Origin: Collinsella ihumii
GTDB lineage: Bacteria; Actinomycetota; Coriobacteriia; Coriobacteriales; Coriobacteriaceae
Assembly (NCBI RefSeq): GCF_900046475.1
Contig: NZ_FCOU01000003.1
Span: forward strand, 407,713-471,712
Length of the DNA: 64,000 nt
Reading direction: 5' to 3'
Shown here: positions 1 to 9,476 of the stretch, piece by piece
Layout: every line of letters starts with the position of its first letter
Numbering within the stretch: the stretch's first letter is position 1
Translations under genes and position numbers: made by a program
Notes under the pieces: model-generated
What the model was told of the DNA's origin: nothing
The model's database searches: none
What the model saw: only the letters and a program-made list of their open reading frames with translations

Positions 1-879
1 CTCGGTGGCCTCCTGGATGACGTTCTTCAGGCGCTCCTCGAACTCGCCGCGGTACTTGGCGCCCGCGACAAGGCCCGGCAGGTCGAGCGTCCAGATGTTC
101 ATGTTGACGAGGTTCTCCGGCACGTCGCCCGAAGCGATCTGCTGGGCCAGACCCTCGACGATGGCCGTTTTGCCCACGCCCGGATCGCCCAGGATCAAGG
201 GGTTGTTCTTGGTGCGGCGGGAAAGGATCTCCATCATGCGGGAGATCTCCTTCTCGCGCCCGATGACCGGGTCGAGCTTGCCCTCGCGCGCCTGCGCGGT
301 GAGGTTCGTGCCGAACTGGGCGAGCGTGCTGGCGTTCGCGTCGTCGGCGCGCGCCGACTCGCCCGAGAAGAACGGCAGGCCCGCGCCGGGACGCCCGGAT
401 GCCGAGCCCGCCATGGGGCGCTTGCGCCCCTGGTCCTTCGACGTGAGCTTGTCCACCGCGCCGCGCACCGCGGCCGCGGACACGCCCAGGCGCTGGAGGA
501 TGTCCATGCCCATGCCATCGCCCTCGTCGACCACGCCGAGCAGCAGGTGCTCGGTCGACACGTAGGTCTGGTTGTTCTCGCGCGCCAAGCGGAAGGAGCG
601 CTCCATGACCGAGATGACGCGCGGGGTGAACGCGAGCTTGGCGGCCTCCGCGGGCTGCTCCTCATCGGGAACCGTGGTGCGGATCTCCTTGAGCTGCGTC
701 AAGATGTCGTCGTAGCTGATATCGAGGGAGCGCAGCGCCTCCGCGGCGATGCCCTCCTGCTCCTTGGCGAGCGCGAGCAGCAGGTGCTCGGTGCCCACCT
801 TCGTGGAATTCTGTGCCAGCGCTTCCTCCTTGGCCAAGGACATGACGCGCCGTGCACGGTCGGTGAATCGATCTAGCAT
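1..879 (-). CDS. clpC: ATP-dependent Clp protease ATP-binding subunit ClpC, N-terminal part
   Basis: The 293 residues visible are the amino end of a class I Clp/Hsp100 AAA+ unfoldase; the gene runs off the left edge. The reading begins [20 protein letters not shown], the classic ClpC N-domain opening, followed by two Clp_N repeats (about residues 5-145), a linker and the first AAA+ module with Walker A GDPGVGKT at residues 231-238. In the family this ring unfolds proteins for ClpP and serves heat-shock and quality control in the cytoplasm. The ATG at 879 is preceded by AGAGGT. I see no clear CtsR or CIRCE operator upstream. ClpB is the main alternative, but the N-domain text fits ClpC better. 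Confidence 0.93.
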   Translation of the reverse strand, partial: MLDRFTDRARRVMSLAKEEALAQNSTKVGTEHLLLALAKEQEGIAAEALRSLDISYDDILTQLKEIRTTVPDEEQPAEAAKLAFTPRVISVMERSFRLARENNQTYVSTEHLLLGVVDEGDGMGMDILQRLGVSAAAVRGAVDKLTSKDQGRKRPMAGSASGRPGAGLPFFSGESARADDANASTLAQFGTNLTAQAREGKLDPVIGREKEISRMMEILSRRTKNNPLILGDPGVGKTAIVEGLAQQIASGDVPENLVNMNIWTLDLPGLVAGAKYRGEFEERLKNVIQEATE

Positions 880-1078
880 GCGAATACCTCTTACGTGCTA
901 ACACTTGTTCGTTCGACCAGTGTGGTACCCAAAGTTGCACTATCTTAACCGAAACGTGAAATTTTAAAAGAAGCCCGTGGAAACACCGGCTAAAAACTCC
1001 TCGACGACATAACGAACGGGGTAATCGGTACCGGTCGCGTCGGCATGGGTTGAAACGAACCCGTCCCCAGCCAACCCG

Positions 1079-1966
1079 TTATGCGGGCGGGCGGGCGCCC
1101 AGATAGGTCGTGGCGAGAGCCGACGCCTCGGTTGCACAGGATATGATCTGCTCCAGCGGAAGACCGGCGGCAAGGCCGGTGACCAGCGCGCCGATGTAGG
1201 TGTCTCCGGCACCCGTGGTGTCGACCACCTCGACCTTCGGCGGCACGGATCGAATCGGGCCGCCGTCGCCGAGCACCATGGATCCCTTGGCGCCGAGCGT
1301 CAGCGCGACGGTGCGCACGCCCCACGCCCTCATGAGCTCCATCGCGCGAAGCGCGCTCTCGTCGTCCACGGGAGCCGTGCCCGTGATGACCTCGCACTCG
1401 GTCTCGTTCAGGCACGCGACGTCGACGTGCCGCCACACCTCGACGGGCAGCTCGCGCGCCGGAGCCGGGTTGAACACCGTGCACATCCCGCGCCGGTGGG
1501 CGCACACCAGGGCCGCCAGCGTGGCCGCCACGTCGCACTCCAGCTGGACGAGGAACACCGACCCCGCTCCGTCGCCGCCGACCAGGCCGTCGAGCGCCCG
1601 GGCGACCGCATCGGCATCGAGCAGGTGGTTTGCCCCCGGGTCGAGCACGATGCGGTTGTCGCCCTCGCAGCGCGTGATGACCGCCACGCCCGTGGTGGCC
1701 CCTTTCGCTTCGGTCACATGCGAGCACCCGACCCCGTCCGCCCGCAGGCCCTCGACGAGCCGCTCGCCGAACACGTCGGCGCCGACTGCCCCGATCATGT
1801 CCACCTCGGCGCCCATGCGCGCGGCGGCCGACGCCTGGTTGGCGCCCTTGCCGCCCGCGCCGATGAGGAAATCGCCGCCCGTGATGGTCTCGCCCGCCCG
1901 CGGCATCCGCTCGCATGCGATGCTGAGGTCCATGTTGAGGCTGCCGAACACGATGACTCGTCCCAT
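1079..1966 (-). CDS. rbsK: Ribokinase (PfkB family)
   Basis: This 295-residue sugar kinase has the two PfkB signatures: GGKGANQA near residues 38-45 and DTTGAGD at 249-255, whose last Asp is the expected catalytic base. The N-terminal GSLNMD motif is typical of ribokinase. It would phosphorylate D-ribose to ribose 5-phosphate. It starts 9 bp after the stop of a nucleoside hydrolase gene, so the two form an operon: the hydrolase frees ribose and this kinase captures it. The ATG at 1966 has an AGGAGC site. Another PfkB sugar as substrate is possible, but the operon partner favours ribose. Confidence 0.9.
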   Translation of the reverse strand: MGRVIVFGSLNMDLSIACERMPRAGETITGGDFLIGAGGKGANQASAAARMGAEVDMIGAVGADVFGERLVEGLRADGVGCSHVTEAKGATTGVAVITRCEGDNRIVLDPGANHLLDADAVARALDGLVGGDGAGSVFLVQLECDVAATLAALVCAHRRGMCTVFNPAPARELPVEVWRHVDVACLNETECEVITGTAPVDDESALRAMELMRAWGVRTVALTLGAKGSMVLGDGGPIRSVPPKVEVVDTTGAGDTYIGALVTGLAAGLPLEQIISCATEASALATTYLGARPPA

Positions 1967-1975
1967 GAGCTGCTC

Positions 1976-2923
1976 CTAACCGATTGCCTCGATGGCAGAG
2001 ACGACCAGATTCCAAAACCGTTCGATGTCGAGCCGCAGACCGACCTGCGTATGGCACGCGCGCGCGTCGGGCTCGGGCCCGCGCAGATCCGCCACGGTCA
2101 TGCCCGCCGTCACGGTGCCGGCGAGCTCGATATCGACCGGGCAGCGCCGCACCTCCATGACGCCGGGGTCGATGACATAGGCCACAGCGCACGGATCGTG
2201 CACGGGCGGGTCCGGAAAGGCCCTGTTGGCGCGGTATGCGCGACGGAAGAAATCCATCATGCCGCACACATGGGACGCGATATCGCTGCCCAGCCCGGCG
2301 ATGCGCCGCTGTACCTCCGGTGTGCACAGCGCCTGATGCGTCACGTCGAGGCCGACCATGGTGAGCGGCCACGCCTCGTGGAACACGATATGCGCCGCCT
2401 CGGGATCGGTCGCGATGTTGAACTCGGCGACCGGCGAGGCGTTCCCCTCGTGAACGGCGCCTCCCATGAGCACGACCTCGCGCACCCGCTCGACGATGCG
2501 CGGTTCCATGCGCGCTGCGAGCGCGATGTTGGTGAGCGGGCCCAGGGCGACCAGCGTCACCGTGCCCGGCTCGCGCGCCATGACGGTCTCGATGATCCAT
2601 GCGACGGCATGGCCCTCGTCGAGCGGGCGCACCGGCTCGGGCAGGCGGACGCCGTCAAGGCCCGTCTCCCCGTGGACCTCCGCCGCGACGCGCAGCCGGC
2701 GCACCAGGGGACGGGCGCTTCCGGCGTGCACGCAGACATCCCGGGCATGGGCGGCCTCCAGCACCGCGCGCGCGTTGCGTGTCACCTTGGGCAGGCTCTG
2801 GTTGCCGCCTACGGTGGTCACGCCGAGCAGGTTGACACGCGGGTCGCCCACCGCGAGCAGGAGCGCCACCGCGTCGTCCTGGCCCGGGTCGCAGTCGATG
2901 ATGATGTCCTTGGCACCGGCCAT
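1976..2923 (-). CDS. Ribonucleoside hydrolase (IunH/Rih family)
   Basis: The protein (315 residues) opens with IIIDCDPGQDDAVALL, the calcium-binding DxDPGxDD motif of inosine-uridine nucleoside N-ribohydrolases (residues 7-22), and has the family's NIALAAR and VLMGGAV segments further on. The family splits the N-glycosidic bond of nucleosides to base plus ribose. It is the first gene of an operon with ribokinase. The ATG at 2923 follows GAGAGGGGA, and a TATATA -10 candidate lies at about 2944-2949 in the divergent intergenic region. I cannot tell RihA, RihB and RihC (pyrimidine versus purine preference) apart from the sequence. Confidence 0.9.
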   Translation of the reverse strand: MAGAKDIIIDCDPGQDDAVALLLAVGDPRVNLLGVTTVGGNQSLPKVTRNARAVLEAAHARDVCVHAGSARPLVRRLRVAAEVHGETGLDGVRLPEPVRPLDEGHAVAWIIETVMAREPGTVTLVALGPLTNIALAARMEPRIVERVREVVLMGGAVHEGNASPVAEFNIATDPEAAHIVFHEAWPLTMVGLDVTHQALCTPEVQRRIAGLGSDIASHVCGMMDFFRRAYRANRAFPDPPVHDPCAVAYVIDPGVMEVRRCPVDIELAGTVTAGMTVADLRGPEPDARACHTQVGLRLDIERFWNLVVSAIEAIG

Positions 2924-3185
2924 CGTATTCCCCTCTCAAAGACATATATAGAGTACTGGTACCCGAATCGCCGGGTCAGGCGCGGATGCATCTGCCGAAC
3001 GCACCCGTCCCCGATGGCAGATGCCGGCCGCCCTCCGCTGGGCGCAAGACAGGCGTCCGACGGTTTCCCCACGAGATTGTACTGTACCTAAGTAGTTTTG
3101 CTGGACCCCCTTTCATTTCAAGCGCAATTGGGTAGCATTTTTCTGTCCCATCGATTCTCAACAGATTATTGAAGGTTTCGTCCGT
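2924..3185. promoter_or_regulatory. Divergent promoter region
   Basis: This 262-bp gap separates the divergently read nucleoside hydrolase and the giant activase-like gene and must hold both promoters. A TATATA stretch near 2944-2949 is a plausible leftward -10 box. No operator or riboswitch is evident. Confidence 0.4.
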
Positions 3186-6100
3186 ATGCCCCAGTCCCCT
3201 ATCTGCTCTTCTCACAAGAACGCCTGCGCGTCCGAGGCCCTACTGCTCGGCCTGGATATCGGATCGACCACGGTCAAAGCGGTCGTCGTCGATCCGACCA
3301 CGCACGAAGTGCTCTACACGAGCTACGAGCGCCATCACGCCCATCAAGCCGCGTGCGCCGCATCTGCGTTGCGCGCGGTCGCACGCGAGATTCCGGGCAG
3401 GAGGTTTCTGCTGGCGGTCACGGGATCGGGCTCGGCCCCCATCGCCGAGGCGTGCGGCGCCCCCTTCGTCCAAGAGGTCGTCGCCGGCGCCAACGCCGTG
3501 CAGACCCTGTACCCGCAGGCGCGCACCGTCATCGAGCTCGGCGGCCAGGACGCCAAGATGATCTTCTTCAAGACCGACCCCTATCACGGCACGTCGCGCG
3601 TGGACGACATGCGCATGAACGGGACGTGCGCGGGCGGCACGGGCGCGTTCATCGATGAGATCGCCTCGGTGCTGGGCGTCGCCACCGAGCAGTTCGAGTC
3701 CCTCGCCTCCCGCGGCACTACGGTCTACGAGATCTCGGGCCGATGCGGCGTCTTCGCAAAGACCGACATCCAGCCGCTGCTCAACCAGGGCGTCGCCAAG
3801 GAGGACATCGCCCTGTCGACGTTCCACGCCCTGGTCAAGCAGACGGTCGGCGGACTCGCCCAGGGCCTGGATATCGATCCGCCCGTGGTGTTCCAGGGCG
3901 GCCCGCTCACGTTCAACCGCACCCTCGTGCGCGTGTTCGCCGAGCGCCTGGGGCTCGATCCCGACCAGGTCATCATCCCCGAGCATTCCGAGACGATCGT
4001 GGCGCGCGGCGCGGCGCTTTGGCTCGCACGCAGCGGAAACGAGAAGGATGCGGGGCTGCCGCGCGAACTCGAGGAGGTCGCGGCCTCCCTCGACGGGATG
4101 GCCGAGCACCCCCTGCGCCACCATGCCGCGGTTCCGCCGTTCTTCTCATCCGACGAGGAGCGCCGTGCGTTCGAGGAGCGCTGCGCTCTCAAGCCCATCG
4201 AGCCGCCCCGGCTCATCGGCGGCGGCGTGCTGCCGGTCTATATGGGCATCGACGCCGGCAGCACGACCACCAAGCTCGTGCTGCTCGACGAATCCGGCAC
4301 GCCCATCGACTCGTTCTACGCCTCGAACCAGGGAGAGCCCATCGATGTCGCCCGCGAGGCCATCAACGAGCTTCGCGACCGCTACGCTGCCTGCGGCGTG
4401 ACGCTCGAGGTGCGCGCGCTGGGCACCACCGGCTACGGCGAGCAGATGTTCGCGCGCGCTTTCGGCGCGGACTACCACACCGTCGAGACGGTCGCGCACG
4501 CCCGCGCGGCCCTCGCCTACTGCCCCGACGCGACGTTCATCCTGGACATCGGCGGCCAGGACATGAAGGCGATGTGGGTCGACCGCGGCGTCATCACCGA
4601 CGTCATCGTCAACGAGGCGTGCTCGTCGGGCTGCGGCTCGTTCCTCGAGAACTTCGCGCGCTCGCTCAAGATCCCGGTCAAGGACATCGCGTCGACGGCC
4701 TTCTCGTCCACCAGCCCCGCGGCGCTCGGAAGCCGGTGCACGGTGTTCATGACGAGCAGCGTGATCTCCGAGCAGCGCGACGGCAAGACGCCCGCCGACA
4801 TCATGGCCGGCCTGTGCCGCTCCATCATCGAGAACGTCTTCACCAAGGTCGTCCGCGTGCCGAACATGGATGCGCTGGGCGAGCACATCGTGGTTCAGGG
4901 TGGCACGTTCGCGAACGACGCCGTGCTGCGCGCTTTCGAGCAGTACGTCGGCCGCGAGGTCACGCGCAGCCCCTATCCCGGACTGATGGGCGCGATCGGC
5001 GCCGCGCTGCTCGCCAAGGAGCAGCTCGAGGGCGCCCGGGGCGATGCGGCCGAGGAGCCGGTCTCGTCCTTCATCGGGTTCGATGCCGTCCGCGACCTCA
5101 CCTTCACGCGCGAGGGCAACGTGACCTGCCCGTTCTGCGGAAACCACTGCAACCGCACCATCATCAGCTTCTCGACGGGAGACCGCTACGTGACCGGAAA
5201 CCGCTGCTCGCGCGGCGAGGTCATCGGCGACCCCCACGACCACGCCGTGCGCGAGCGCGCCAAGCAGGCCGCGGCGGCCATCTCGAACGTCCCCAACCTG
5301 TTCGAGGAGCGCACGCGGCTGCTGTTCGCCAAGCGCGACCACAAGCAGATCCTTCCCGACAACGGCATCCGCATCGGCATCCCGCGCGTGCTCGCCATCT
5401 GGGACTCGGCGCCCTTCTGGACCGCGCTTCTCGAATCGCTCGGCTTCACCGTCGTGCTCTCCGCCATGAGCTCGCACAAGATGTACGAGCGCGGCCTTTC
5501 CGCCGTGAGCTCCGACACCATCTGCTTCCCGGCGAAGCTCGTGCACGGGCACATCCGCGACCTTGCGGACAAGCACGTCAACCGCATCTTCATGCCCATC
5601 ATCACCACGGTGGCGCCCGAGGGCACCGCCGAGACCGCCGAGTCCATGTGCGCGGTGGTCAAGGGCTACCCCATGGTCATCCGTTCCTCGGATAACCCCG
5701 CCAAGCGCTTCGACATCCCCTTCGACTCCCCGCTGTTCCACTGGTACACCGCCGAGGACCGCGAGCACCAGCTCGTGCAGTACCTCGCCTCGACCTTCAA
5801 TATCCCCGCCGAGGCGACGCACGAGGCCCTGGCGGAAGCCGACCGCGCGCAGGCGGCGTTCTCCGATGAGCTCGAGGCGCGCGGCGCGGAGGTGCTCGAG
5901 CAGGTTCAGGAGCGCGGCGGCACCTGCGTGGTCCTGGCGGCGCGCCCCTACCAAACCGACCCGCTGGTCAACCACAACCTGCCGGGCATGTTCATCGAGC
6001 AGGGCGTCCCCGTGCTCACCGCGGATTCCGTTCCCGGCATGCGCGAGGTCGACCTCACGCGAAGCCGTCTGGACATCGCCAACAACTACCATGCGCGCAT

Positions 6101-7610
6101 CCTGTCGTGCGCGCTCATCGCCGCGCGCACCGACTGCCTCGAGTTCGCGCAGATCGCGAGCTTCGGCTGCGGCCATGACGCCTACCTGGCAGACGAGGCG
6201 GCGCGCCTCATGCACGAGGTCTCGGCCAAACGGCCCCTGCTGCTCAAAGTCGATGAGAGCGCGGCCGAGGGCGCCCTGCGCATCCGCGTCCGCTCCTTCC
6301 TGGAGACGACGCGCATCCGCCGCGCCCGCGGCGATGCCGATATGGATGAGGTGCGCGAGCTTCCCGATCCGTATCCCGTCAAGTTCACCCGCGAGGAGCG
6401 CGACACCTATACCGTACTCGTGCCCAACACCTCGCATGCGTTCTCGCGCCTCATGGCCGCCGCATTCGCCAAGCAGGGCCTGAAGACGGCTTCGCTGGAC
6501 CTCGGCCGCGAGAACGCCATCCGCCTGGGCAAGCGCTACGTGCACAACGACATCTGCTTCCCCGCGCAGATCGTGATCGGCGAGGTGCTCGACGCGCTCA
6601 TGAGCGGGCGCTACGACCTGGACCATACCGCGGTCATGATGGCCAAGTACGTGGGCGACTGCCGCCTTACGCACTATTCGGCCCTGCTGCGCAAGGCGCT
6701 CGACGACGCCGGCTTCGCGCAGATTCCCATCGTCACCAACGATACCGCCGACGACCACAACCTGCACCCGGGCATCAAGATGAGCCCCGCCACCGCGCTT
6801 CGCATCGCGCACGGCCTGCCGATGATCGACGCGCTCGAAGAGCTGCTGCGCAAGATGCGCCCCTATGAGAAGGAGCCCGGCGCGTCCGATCGCGCCTTCG
6901 AGATCGCGCTCGACCACGTGATGGAGGGCATCAAACGGCGCGGCGTGCGCGGAGGGCTCGCCGGCTTCCGCCGCGGCATCCAGGTGATGTCGGAGGTGGA
7001 GATCGACCGCTCCCATCCGCGTCCGACCGTGCTGATCGTCGGCGAATACCTGCTCAACTTCCATCCGGGCGCCAACCGCGACATCGAGCTGTACCTGGAG
7101 CGCAACGGCTTCGAGGTCATCGAGGCGCGCATGACCGATGTCATCCGCAAGACGTATTTCTACAAGCACGCTCAGGTGCGCGAATACGGCATCCACAAGC
7201 CGTTCGCGCAGAAGGCGGAATGGGCGCTGTCCGACGACGTGTTCGAATTCGCCCAGAGCGCGGCCGACCGCATCGCCTGCAAGCACCCGCTCTACGAGCC
7301 GCCCGAGCGCATGCCGGAGCTGGTCCGCGCGAGCGACGACATCGTCCATCACACGTTCGACGCGGGCGAGGGCGTGCTCATCCCCGCGGAGATCCTGCAC
7401 CATGCCGAGCGGGGATGCCGCGCGTTCATCATCTTGCAGCCGTTCGGGTGCCTGCCCAACCACATCGTGGGGCGCGGTATCGTCAAGAGCCTGAAGGAGC
7501 GCTATCCCGACGTCTCGATCCTGCCGCTCGACTACGATCCCGACACGAGCCAGGCGAACATCGAGAACCGCCTCCAGATGCTCATCATGGAGGCCCGCGC
7601 ACAAGGGTAG
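3186..7610 (+). CDS. Giant 2-hydroxyacyl-CoA dehydratase activase-related protein
   Basis: This single polypeptide has 1474 residues. Two ASKHA ATPase modules of the BadF/BadG/BcrA/HgdC type come first: GLDIGSTTVK at about 22-31 with NGTCAGGTGAF at 145, and GIDAGSTTTK at about 353 with NEACSSGCGS at 475. The Cys in each second motif would ligate the 4Fe-4S cluster shared between activase subunits. A Cys-rich CPFCGNHC follows near 648, then a DUF2229 region (about 715-1020) and a CoA-dehydratase/double-cubane-like C-terminal half. In relatives such ATPases drive low-potential electrons into dehydratase or double-cubane proteins. Here donor and acceptor parts appear joined. The substrate is unknown, and no separate dehydratase genes adjoin. 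GAAGG precedes the ATG. Confidence 0.85.
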   Translation: MPQSPICSSHKNACASEALLLGLDIGSTTVKAVVVDPTTHEVLYTSYERHHAHQAACAASALRAVAREIPGRRFLLAVTGSGSAPIAEACGAPFVQEVVAGANAVQTLYPQARTVIELGGQDAKMIFFKTDPYHGTSRVDDMRMNGTCAGGTGAFIDEIASVLGVATEQFESLASRGTTVYEISGRCGVFAKTDIQPLLNQGVAKEDIALSTFHALVKQTVGGLAQGLDIDPPVVFQGGPLTFNRTLVRVFAERLGLDPDQVIIPEHSETIVARGAALWLARSGNEKDAGLPRELEEVAASLDGMAEHPLRHHAAVPPFFSSDEERRAFEERCALKPIEPPRLIGGGVLPVYMGIDAGSTTTKLVLLDESGTPIDSFYASNQGEPIDVAREAINELRDRYAACGVTLEVRALGTTGYGEQMFARAFGADYHTVETVAHARAALAYCPDATFILDIGGQDMKAMWVDRGVITDVIVNEACSSGCGSFLENFARSLKIPVKDIASTAFSSTSPAALGSRCTVFMTSSVISEQRDGKTPADIMAGLCRSIIENVFTKVVRVPNMDALGEHIVVQGGTFANDAVLRAFEQYVGREVTRSPYPGLMGAIGAALLAKEQLEGARGDAAEEPVSSFIGFDAVRDLTFTREGNVTCPFCGNHCNRTIISFSTGDRYVTGNRCSRGEVIGDPHDHAVRERAKQAAAAISNVPNLFEERTRLLFAKRDHKQILPDNGIRIGIPRVLAIWDSAPFWTALLESLGFTVVLSAMSSHKMYERGLSAVSSDTICFPAKLVHGHIRDLADKHVNRIFMPIITTVAPEGTAETAESMCAVVKGYPMVIRSSDNPAKRFDIPFDSPLFHWYTAEDREHQLVQYLASTFNIPAEATHEALAEADRAQAAFSDELEARGAEVLEQVQERGGTCVVLAARPYQTDPLVNHNLPGMFIEQGVPVLTADSVPGMREVDLTRSRLDIANNYHARILSCALIAARTDCLEFAQIASFGCGHDAYLADEAARLMHEVSAKRPLLLKVDESAAEGALRIRVRSFLETTRIRRARGDADMDEVRELPDPYPVKFTREERDTYTVLVPNTSHAFSRLMAAAFAKQGLKTASLDLGRENAIRLGKRYVHNDICFPAQIVIGEVLDALMSGRYDLDHTAVMMAKYVGDCRLTHYSALLRKALDDAGFAQIPIVTNDTADDHNLHPGIKMSPATALRIAHGLPMIDALEELLRKMRPYEKEPGASDRAFEIALDHVMEGIKRRGVRGGLAGFRRGIQVMSEVEIDRSHPRPTVLIVGEYLLNFHPGANRDIELYLERNGFEVIEARMTDVIRKTYFYKHAQVREYGIHKPFAQKAEWALSDDVFEFAQSAADRIACKHPLYEPPERMPELVRASDDIVHHTFDAGEGVLIPAEILHHAERGCRAFIILQPFGCLPNHIVGRGIVKSLKERYPDVSILPLDYDPDTSQANIENRLQMLIMEARAQG

Positions 7611-7634
7611 CCCCATCTGCCCCTTGCGGCAAAA

Positions 7635-7703
7635 GCCCGCCCGCTTCTCGCCCGACGCCCTCGCGCTGTGCGCGACGGGGTTTTGGACGAGAAGCGGGCG
7701 GGC
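7635..7703. terminator. Bidirectional hairpin terminator
   Basis: Perfect 16-bp inverted arms (7635-7650 and 7688-7703) sit between two convergent genes. An AAAA run at 7631-7634 becomes a T-tract for leftward transcripts, so it best serves the DUF2798 gene. Confidence 0.6.
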
Positions 7704-7729
7704 GCCGCGTGAATCGATCGGTGCTTCTC

Positions 7730-8233
7730 TTAGGACGCCTGAGGCTCCGCCAACACCGTGCCCTCGGGAAACGCACGGCGAAACAGCCGGCGCGCGACGG
7801 ATCCCGCAACAAGCAGGTTCCACGGCAGCGCGGCGATGAAGTTCCACGGGATGTTCGAGACCCATGCGGACAGGATCATCGCGGGGTTGCCCACGTGGAA
7901 AAACGCCTCGAGGGCGCCGTAGAGCGACATGAGCAGGACCATGGGAACCACCATCATGCCGCTGATGGCCAGCGTGATCGCGCGAGGCGAGCTCACGCCC
8001 GGCGTCACCAGGAACTTGAAGACGAACCACTTGGCAAAGCGGCTGGCGATGAGGACATCGAGCAGCATCGCGACCAGATACGCAAGCGGGAAGCCCAGCC
8101 AGGCGCTCGCCACCGTGCCGGGCCCAAAGTCCCAGCCGTGGACGCGGGCGACGTTGTAGACCGACATCCAGAGCACCATGCAGAAGCACATGATGATGGT
8201 GAAGATCAGACTTTCTCGTTTGTTGGTTGGCAT
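7730..8233 (-). CDS. DUF2798 membrane protein
   Basis: The 167-residue protein starts MPTNKRESLIFTIIMC and contains about four hydrophobic segments with short basic loops. The opening and the MVLWMSVYN stretch match DUF2798 proteins, small integral membrane proteins of unknown role that are common in gut anaerobes. I chose the ATG at 8233 because AAAGGAAA precedes it; an upstream extension would lack a ribosome site and look non-coding. It is monocistronic, and a large palindromic repeat lies just upstream. Confidence 0.75.
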   Translation of the reverse strand: MPTNKRESLIFTIIMCFCMVLWMSVYNVARVHGWDFGPGTVASAWLGFPLAYLVAMLLDVLIASRFAKWFVFKFLVTPGVSSPRAITLAISGMMVVPMVLLMSLYGALEAFFHVGNPAMILSAWVSNIPWNFIAALPWNLLVAGSVARRLFRRAFPEGTVLAEPQAS

Positions 8234-8396
8234 GTGTAGGCGTTTCCTTTCTCGACGGATATACCGCAGCTGACCGGCATGAAAAAAAGCCGGCGTACCG
8301 ATTCGCGCGGGCACGCCAGCTTTACGTATGTTCTATGGGGCAGCTGTGGTACCCACCCTACCAAGTTTTTACCGATCGCGTAAGTGTTTTGATTGT

Positions 8397-8527
8397 GCAA
8401 ATCGGGGGACGTACCTTCGGCGTGCACTGTTGCGTGTGGGAAATATATCTTCTACATGTATTTCTACATGTAGAGAATACATCCCCCATGCGCAGAGTGC
8501 ACGCTGAAGGTACGTCCCCCAATTTGC
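8397..8527. repeat. About 130-bp imperfect palindromic element
   Basis: The two halves are long imperfect inverted repeats. GCAAAT at 8397-8402 pairs with ATTTGC at 8522-8527, GGGGGACGTACCTTC pairs with GAAGGTACGTCCCCC, and the centre is TCTACATGTA repeated in opposite sense. It fills most of the 300-bp gap upstream of the DUF2798 gene and downstream of the AIM24 gene. REP-like palindromes of this kind are often mobilised by RAYT-type transposases, but none is encoded here. Confidence 0.8.
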
Positions 8528-8533
8528 ATTGAT

Positions 8534-9211
8534 CTAGCGCTTGTTGGCCTTTAGGCTCGGCAGGATCGCATCGACCAGGCTCGCCATGGGCATGGTCTGC
8601 AGCCACACGGTCCCCGGACCCGTAAGCACCGTGTTGAACACGCCCTCGCCTCCGAACACTAGATTCATTCCGCCCCTGACCGCCTGGATGTCGAGCGTCA
8701 CGCCCGCCGTGAACCCCAGCACGTTGCCCGTGTTGACGACAAGCTGCTCGCCGGCAGCAAGCTCATAGCTCACAAGATCGCCGTCGACCTCGATGAACGC
8801 CGTGCCGCACCCCGATAGGCGCTGCATGATGAACCCCTCGCCGCCAAAGAAGCCTCCGCCGATGCGCTGGTTCACATGCATGGACAGCTCGACGCCCATC
8901 TCCGATGCGAGAAAGCCCATCTTCTGCACGATGAACTCGCGTCCGGGCGCGATGGCGATGGGGACGATGCGACCGGGAAAACTGGATCCAAAGGCCACCT
9001 TGCCCGGCCGTGTGGCGGTATACACGTTTTGGAAGATGCTCTCGCCGGTCAGCACGCGCTCGAACACGCCGCCGATATCTCCGGTCTTGGTGGCCATATC
9101 GATCCACGAATCCATCCACACCATGGACCCGCGCTCGGTCTTCATCTGCTCTCCCGGCCCCAGATGGCACACGACCACCGGATATGCCTTGCTCACGATC
9201 TCGTACTGCAT
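8534..9211 (-). CDS. AIM24/TIGR00266 family protein
   Basis: The 225 residues form an all-beta, glycine-rich protein (GGGFFGGEGFIMQ, FGGEGVFNTVLTGPGTVWLQ) matching the TIGR00266/AIM24 family, which has a tryptophan RNA-binding attenuator-like fold. No biochemical role is established for bacterial members. The start MQYEIVSKA at 9211 is fixed by GGAGGTG. A 9-bp palindrome lies 22 bp upstream and may be its operator. The stop almost touches the palindromic element to the left. Confidence 0.8.
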   Translation of the reverse strand: MQYEIVSKAYPVVVCHLGPGEQMKTERGSMVWMDSWIDMATKTGDIGGVFERVLTGESIFQNVYTATRPGKVAFGSSFPGRIVPIAIAPGREFIVQKMGFLASEMGVELSMHVNQRIGGGFFGGEGFIMQRLSGCGTAFIEVDGDLVSYELAAGEQLVVNTGNVLGFTAGVTLDIQAVRGGMNLVFGGEGVFNTVLTGPGTVWLQTMPMASLVDAILPSLKANKR

Positions 9212-9232
9212 CGTCCACCTCCGCAATAACAC

Positions 9233-9255
9233 TATGAACTGCTATTCAGTTCATA
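9233..9255. promoter_or_regulatory. Palindromic operator candidate upstream of AIM24 gene
   Basis: TATGAACTG and CAGTTCATA form perfect 9-bp arms around 5 bp, just upstream of the ribosome binding site, in an AT-rich promoter-like stretch. Confidence 0.4.
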
Positions 9256-9476
9256 TTTTGTTTTGCTAGTATAGACTATTAGTACACTATTTCATATTGT
9301 CGTAGTTCTTCTTTTCGTTATTTATATATTCATATCGCTCCAACGTTGCCTTTCGCACAGCCAGTGCCGGCCATGAACCTCCGATGTTCAATATGTGGTT
9401 GGGAGGGTACGCACAGCCGATCGAACCCGATATAGTGGGCGTGCCAGCACCTCCGTTGCCAACCGAAAGGAACATC

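Noticed and set aside
3186-7610. Active 2-hydroxyacyl-CoA dehydratase operon
   Set aside because: No HgdA/HgdB-type dehydratase subunits, CoA transferase or acyl-CoA dehydrogenase adjoin this gene, so a specific acid pathway cannot be claimed.
4146-8189. A 1347-codon open frame antisense to the giant activase gene
   Set aside because: It is Arg/Ala/His-rich low-complexity text with no motifs, a shadow of the high-GC sense gene whose translation is full of recognisable domains.
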